NCBI RefSeq assembly: GCF_002896875.1
Contig: NZ_CP023278.1
Coordinates: 4,078,501 to 4,142,500, forward strand
Length of the DNA stretch: 64,000 nucleotides
Reading direction: 5' to 3'
Source of the DNA: Nostoc sp. CENA543
Lineage (GTDB): Bacteria; Cyanobacteriota; Cyanobacteriia; Cyanobacteriales; Nostocaceae
Part shown: positions 61,431-64,000 of the stretch, piece after piece
How the letters are laid out: every line of letters begins with the position of its first letter
Numbering within the stretch: the first letter of the stretch is position 1
Program-made: the position numbers and the translations under genes
The notes under the pieces: model-generated
Databases searched by the model: none
Seen by the model: only the letters and a program-made list of their open reading frames with translations
Told to the model about the DNA's origin: nothing

Positions 61431-62777
61431 CTAGACTCCTTTCTTCCAGCCCGGTTTAACTACTTGACGACTACGGGCAATGACTAAGCAATCGTCGGGG
61501 ACATCTTCTGTTACAGTTGAACCTGCCGCCACGTATACATCATTGCCCAAGGTGACGGGGGCTACTAAGACGCTGTTAGAGCCGGTTTTAGTGCGATCGC
61601 CGATGTTGGTGCGGTGTTTTTTCACGCCGTCGTAGTTGGCGGTGATTGTTCCTGCACCTACGTTTACTTGACTACCTGCTGTTGTATCACCTAAATATGA
61701 TAAGTGGGCGACGTTGGTGCGATCGCCTAGTTGGGTGTTTTTCAATTCTACGAAGTTACCAATGCGGCAATTATTACCTACTTCCGCGTGACCTCGTAAA
61801 TGGGCATAGGGGCCGATTTTCGTCTGTGCTTGAATGATGCTATCAGTAATTACCGAATACAGCACAGTGACATTTTCACCTATTTGGCTATTTTCAATTA
61901 AACAACCAGGGCCGATGCGACTTCCCGAATGAATCACAGTGTTTCCCCGCAGGTGAGTTTGGGGTTCAATGACCACATCTGGCTGTAATTCTACGGTGTC
62001 ATCGATAGTAATGCTGTTGGGGTCGATTAATGTGACACCGGCTAACATCCATTTTTCTTTAACTCGCCGTTGTAAGATTTCGGAGGCTGTAGCTAATTGT
62101 AGGCGATCGTTAATTCCCAAAATTTCCTGCTCATCTTCCACATCCACCGCCATCACTTGACCAACTTGGGTCACAGCATCCGTGAGATAGTATTCTTTCT
62201 GGGCATTATTAGCTTGTAAATTTGGTAAAACCTTGGCTAAATTTTGCCAACGGAAGCAATAAATACCGGCGTTAATTCGTTGATTTTGTCTTTGTAAAGG
62301 AGTGCAGTCTTTATCCTCTACCATTTGTTGCACAAAGTTGTTACTATCACAAAAAACCCGTCCATAGCCCTTGGGATTGGCTAGGTTAGCGGTGAGAATC
62401 GTAGCAGCGTTGTTATTAGCTTGGTGGGTTTGTAATAATTTTTCTAGGGTTTCGGTGCGTAACAATGGCACATCCCCATTTAATATCAGTAAATCCCCCG
62501 TATAACCTTCAAGATGTGGTAACAATTGTTGGATAGCGTGACCTGTTCCTAACTGTACAGTTTGTTCCACAAATTCCAACTCAGGCGACTCAATAGCCGC
62601 TTTCACTTCTTCCGCCTGATATCCCACAATCACAATTCGCCGTGACGGTGCAAGCGGTTCTGCACAAGCTAAAACCCTTTCTACCATCGTGCGTCCACCC
62701 AAAGAATGTAACACCTTGGGTAAACTAGACTTCATTCTAGTGCCACGCCCTGCTGCTAATACTGCTACAACTACCAT
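61431..62777 (-). CDS. glmU: Bifunctional UDP-GlcNAc pyrophosphorylase / GlcN-1-P acetyltransferase
   Basis: A 448-aa GlmU, which makes UDP-N-acetylglucosamine for peptidoglycan and lipopolysaccharide. The N-terminal uridylyltransferase has [28 protein letters not shown] and NGDVPLL. From about 250 a left-handed beta-helix follows ([51 protein letters not shown]) with the acetyltransferase active-site Lys/His/Asn residues. The length is usual (about 450). It acts in the cytoplasm and is a single-gene unit. Confidence 0.97.
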   Translation of the reverse strand: MVVVAVLAAGRGTRMKSSLPKVLHSLGGRTMVERVLACAEPLAPSRRIVIVGYQAEEVKAAIESPELEFVEQTVQLGTGHAIQQLLPHLEGYTGDLLILNGDVPLLRTETLEKLLQTHQANNNAATILTANLANPKGYGRVFCDSNNFVQQMVEDKDCTPLQRQNQRINAGIYCFRWQNLAKVLPNLQANNAQKEYYLTDAVTQVGQVMAVDVEDEQEILGINDRLQLATASEILQRRVKEKWMLAGVTLIDPNSITIDDTVELQPDVVIEPQTHLRGNTVIHSGSRIGPGCLIENSQIGENVTVLYSVITDSIIQAQTKIGPYAHLRGHAEVGNNCRIGNFVELKNTQLGDRTNVAHLSYLGDTTAGSQVNVGAGTITANYDGVKKHRTNIGDRTKTGSNSVLVAPVTLGNDVYVAAGSTVTEDVPDDCLVIARSRQVVKPGWKKGV

Positions 62778-62876
62778 AATTAGCTTTTATCTACGATTAA
62801 ATTTTACTGTTGTAAGTAAGTCGGTGCGAAAAAACCAAACTACATTAAGCAATGTGAAAATTGGGAAATTCGTTTT

Positions 62877-62922
62877 GTAGTAAGGACTTCAGTCCTTATT
62901 TGAGGACTAAAGTCCTCACTAC
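62877..62922. repeat. GTAGT...ACTAC double-hairpin repeat, third copy
   Basis: GTAGT, then AAGGACTTCAGTCCTT and GAGGACTAAAGTCCTC, then ACTAC, upstream of glmU. See 10441 and 27126. Confidence 0.7.
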
Positions 62923-63005
62923 CAACCTTTAATTATTTACACCGTTCTACTTATGTACTTGGTACTTTGTGAGTTAGGGTCAAATCATACCAGCTAATTC
63001 ATGCA

Positions 63006-63115
63006 GTATTACTAAATTTGGGAATGGGGAATGGGGAATGGGGACTGGGTGGACAAGGTAGACAAGGTAGATTTTACTCCAATGCCCGATGCCCAATGCC
63101 CAATGCCCAATGCCC
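63006..63115. repeat. STRR cluster after the dynamin-like gene
   Basis: GGGAATG heptamers, then GACAAGGTA nonamers (as at 32950), then CCCAATG heptamers. The first and last runs are each other's rough complement, so the block can fold. Confidence 0.75.
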
Positions 63116-63134
63116 CATTCCCAAAACATAGTTT

Positions 63135-64000
63135 TTAAGACAATGTTTGGTAAATTTGGTCAATTTGCTCTAGTTGTTGGTGAATGGCTGTGGTTACGGC
63201 TTCGAGACGTTGGGATTCTGTGGTGAGGTTGATTTCATGGGCTGTTTTTTGTTGGAGTAGGTTATCTAATTCGGTTCTTCTTTGGGTGATATCTTTGTTA
63301 ATTTGCTCAATTACTTCTTGTTCGTAGGTATTGAAGCATTCTTCCACACCTGTACGAACTTGGGGGATATATGCTTCAGCAGCTTCTGGAAGATATTTCA
63401 TTAATTCTTTTTGGGCTGTTTGCACTAATTTCTGTCTCGCTTGATCTGCTTGCAAAAATCCAATACCCATTCCCAAAACAGCTAATCCCACGGGGCCGAG
63501 AAAAACGCCGGTTAGGGTGCTGGTGATGCTGTTTACCCCGATCGCAGCTATATAGTTAAGTAGGATATTCTTCCAATCAAAGCCTGCTTGCGCCATTGCT
63601 ACGCCTGCAATGTTACCGCTAGACAATGATAATAATCCCATTGCCCATTTTGTCCAAATGGGTGAATTGTCTTCCTTGGTGGTTTTGGGATTAAATTTGA
63701 CTTCTTTTCCTGATAATTTATCGGTAATTTGGTCGATGACTTGGCTGTAGGAAGCACCGTATTTTGCTGCACTGGTGGAGAGTTTGACAAATGCGGTGTT
63801 CATGTCTTGTTCTACTGTCAATGTCCAAGCAGCTATTTTATCGGCGGTGTATCGTTCAAATGCTTCTTGGAGGGCGATATTAAAGCTTTCGCGTTTATCT
63901 TTATTTAGAAAGTCCAATAATTCTAAGTTCGGTTGGTAGGCTAAGAAGTCTTTTTCAAAGGTATTACCCAAATTGAGAATGTAAGCGCGTAAGGATTCAG
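63135..64000 (-). CDS. Dynamin-like GTPase family protein, C-terminal part (runs off the right edge)
   Basis: The frame stays open to the window edge (ESLRAYILNLGNTFEKDF upstream of the first possible TTG), so this is the last 288 or so residues of a longer protein. It contains helical segments, a central hydrophobic hairpin (NIAGVAMAQAGFDW; IGVNSITSTLTGVFLGPVGLAVLGMGIGF) and a long helical tail ending LEAVTTAIHQQLEQIDQIYQTLS. This helix - membrane hairpin (paddle) - helix layout is that of cyanobacterial bacterial-dynamin-like proteins, which remodel membranes. The GTPase domain would lie outside the window, so the call is inference. Confidence 0.65.
   Translation of the reverse strand, partial: ESLRAYILNLGNTFEKDFLAYQPNLELLDFLNKDKRESFNIALQEAFERYTADKIAAWTLTVEQDMNTAFVKLSTSAAKYGASYSQVIDQITDKLSGKEVKFNPKTTKEDNSPIWTKWAMGLLSLSSGNIAGVAMAQAGFDWKNILLNYIAAIGVNSITSTLTGVFLGPVGLAVLGMGIGFLQADQARQKLVQTAQKELMKYLPEAAEAYIPQVRTGVEECFNTYEQEVIEQINKDITQRRTELDNLLQQKTAHEINLTTESQRLEAVTTAIHQQLEQIDQIYQTLS

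Overview
The window is chromosomal DNA of a filamentous, heterocyst-type cyanobacterium (Nostoc / Anabaena / Trichormus group). The basis is: very frequent GCGATCGC (HIP1) octamers, psbI at the left edge, a kdpA-B-G-C-D operon with a shortened kdpD, a NifJ-type pyruvate:flavodoxin oxidoreductase, an HstK-type Ser/Thr-His kinase, and many 7-8 bp short tandem repeats (STRRs) between genes. The species assignment is inference; no search was run.

Layout. 0-5 kb: psbI, a left-handed beta-helix acyltransferase, a 1.65 kb spacer, then a sensor kinase/NarL-type regulator pair divergent from kdp. 5-12 kb: the kdp potassium-uptake operon. 12-22 kb: nifJ, a 1797-aa HstK-type kinase and a small exported protein. 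22-24 kb: an intact stand-alone TnpB element. 24-33 kb: cobS, a PPC-domain protein, comF-like, GNAT, a HigBA-like pair, a VOC protein, miaE, a nuclease-like/TPR fusion, an exported protein and a c-type cytochrome. 33-44.5 kb: secA, a PIN/antitoxin pair, smc, a PRC-barrel protein, a TPR protein, a solute-binding protein, rplT and rpmI. 44.5-57.6 kb: a two-armed RiPP (ribosomal peptide) locus. 58-64 kb: a four-repeat exported protein, a second TnpB element broken by a MITE, glmU and the C-terminal part of a dynamin-like protein.

The most interesting region is 45.1-57.6 kb. The plus-strand arm holds a glycine-zipper peptide, a Pro/Ile-rich peptide, a Cys-rich protein, a Nif11-leader precursor whose core carries PLYGVIV twice, a SPASM radical-SAM enzyme and a 60-aa protein. 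The twin Leu-Tyr-Gly motif beside such an enzyme is what is expected for tyramine-excising 'spliceotide' chemistry (Pleurocapsa PlpA/PlpX type). The minus-strand arm reads: HTH regulator, peptidase-containing ABC exporter, HlyD-type adaptor, parvulin, two GG-leader peptides, a small membrane protein, an APH-like kinase and a HopA1-like protein. The kinase/HopA1 pair resembles the split dehydratase of class V lanthipeptides and thioamitides, yet neither peptide contains Cys. All five precursors end their leaders in Gly-Gly, and the window has only one C39-peptidase exporter, so both arms may share it.

Mobile and repeated DNA is a second theme. Short elements with TACC...GGTA ends and 3-bp TNA target duplications occur in at least two families, and one has split a tnpB gene. 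STRRs have entered coding sequence in nifJ, smc and the 3' end of a solute-binding protein gene. A relic of the kdpC 3' end lies just before kdpD.
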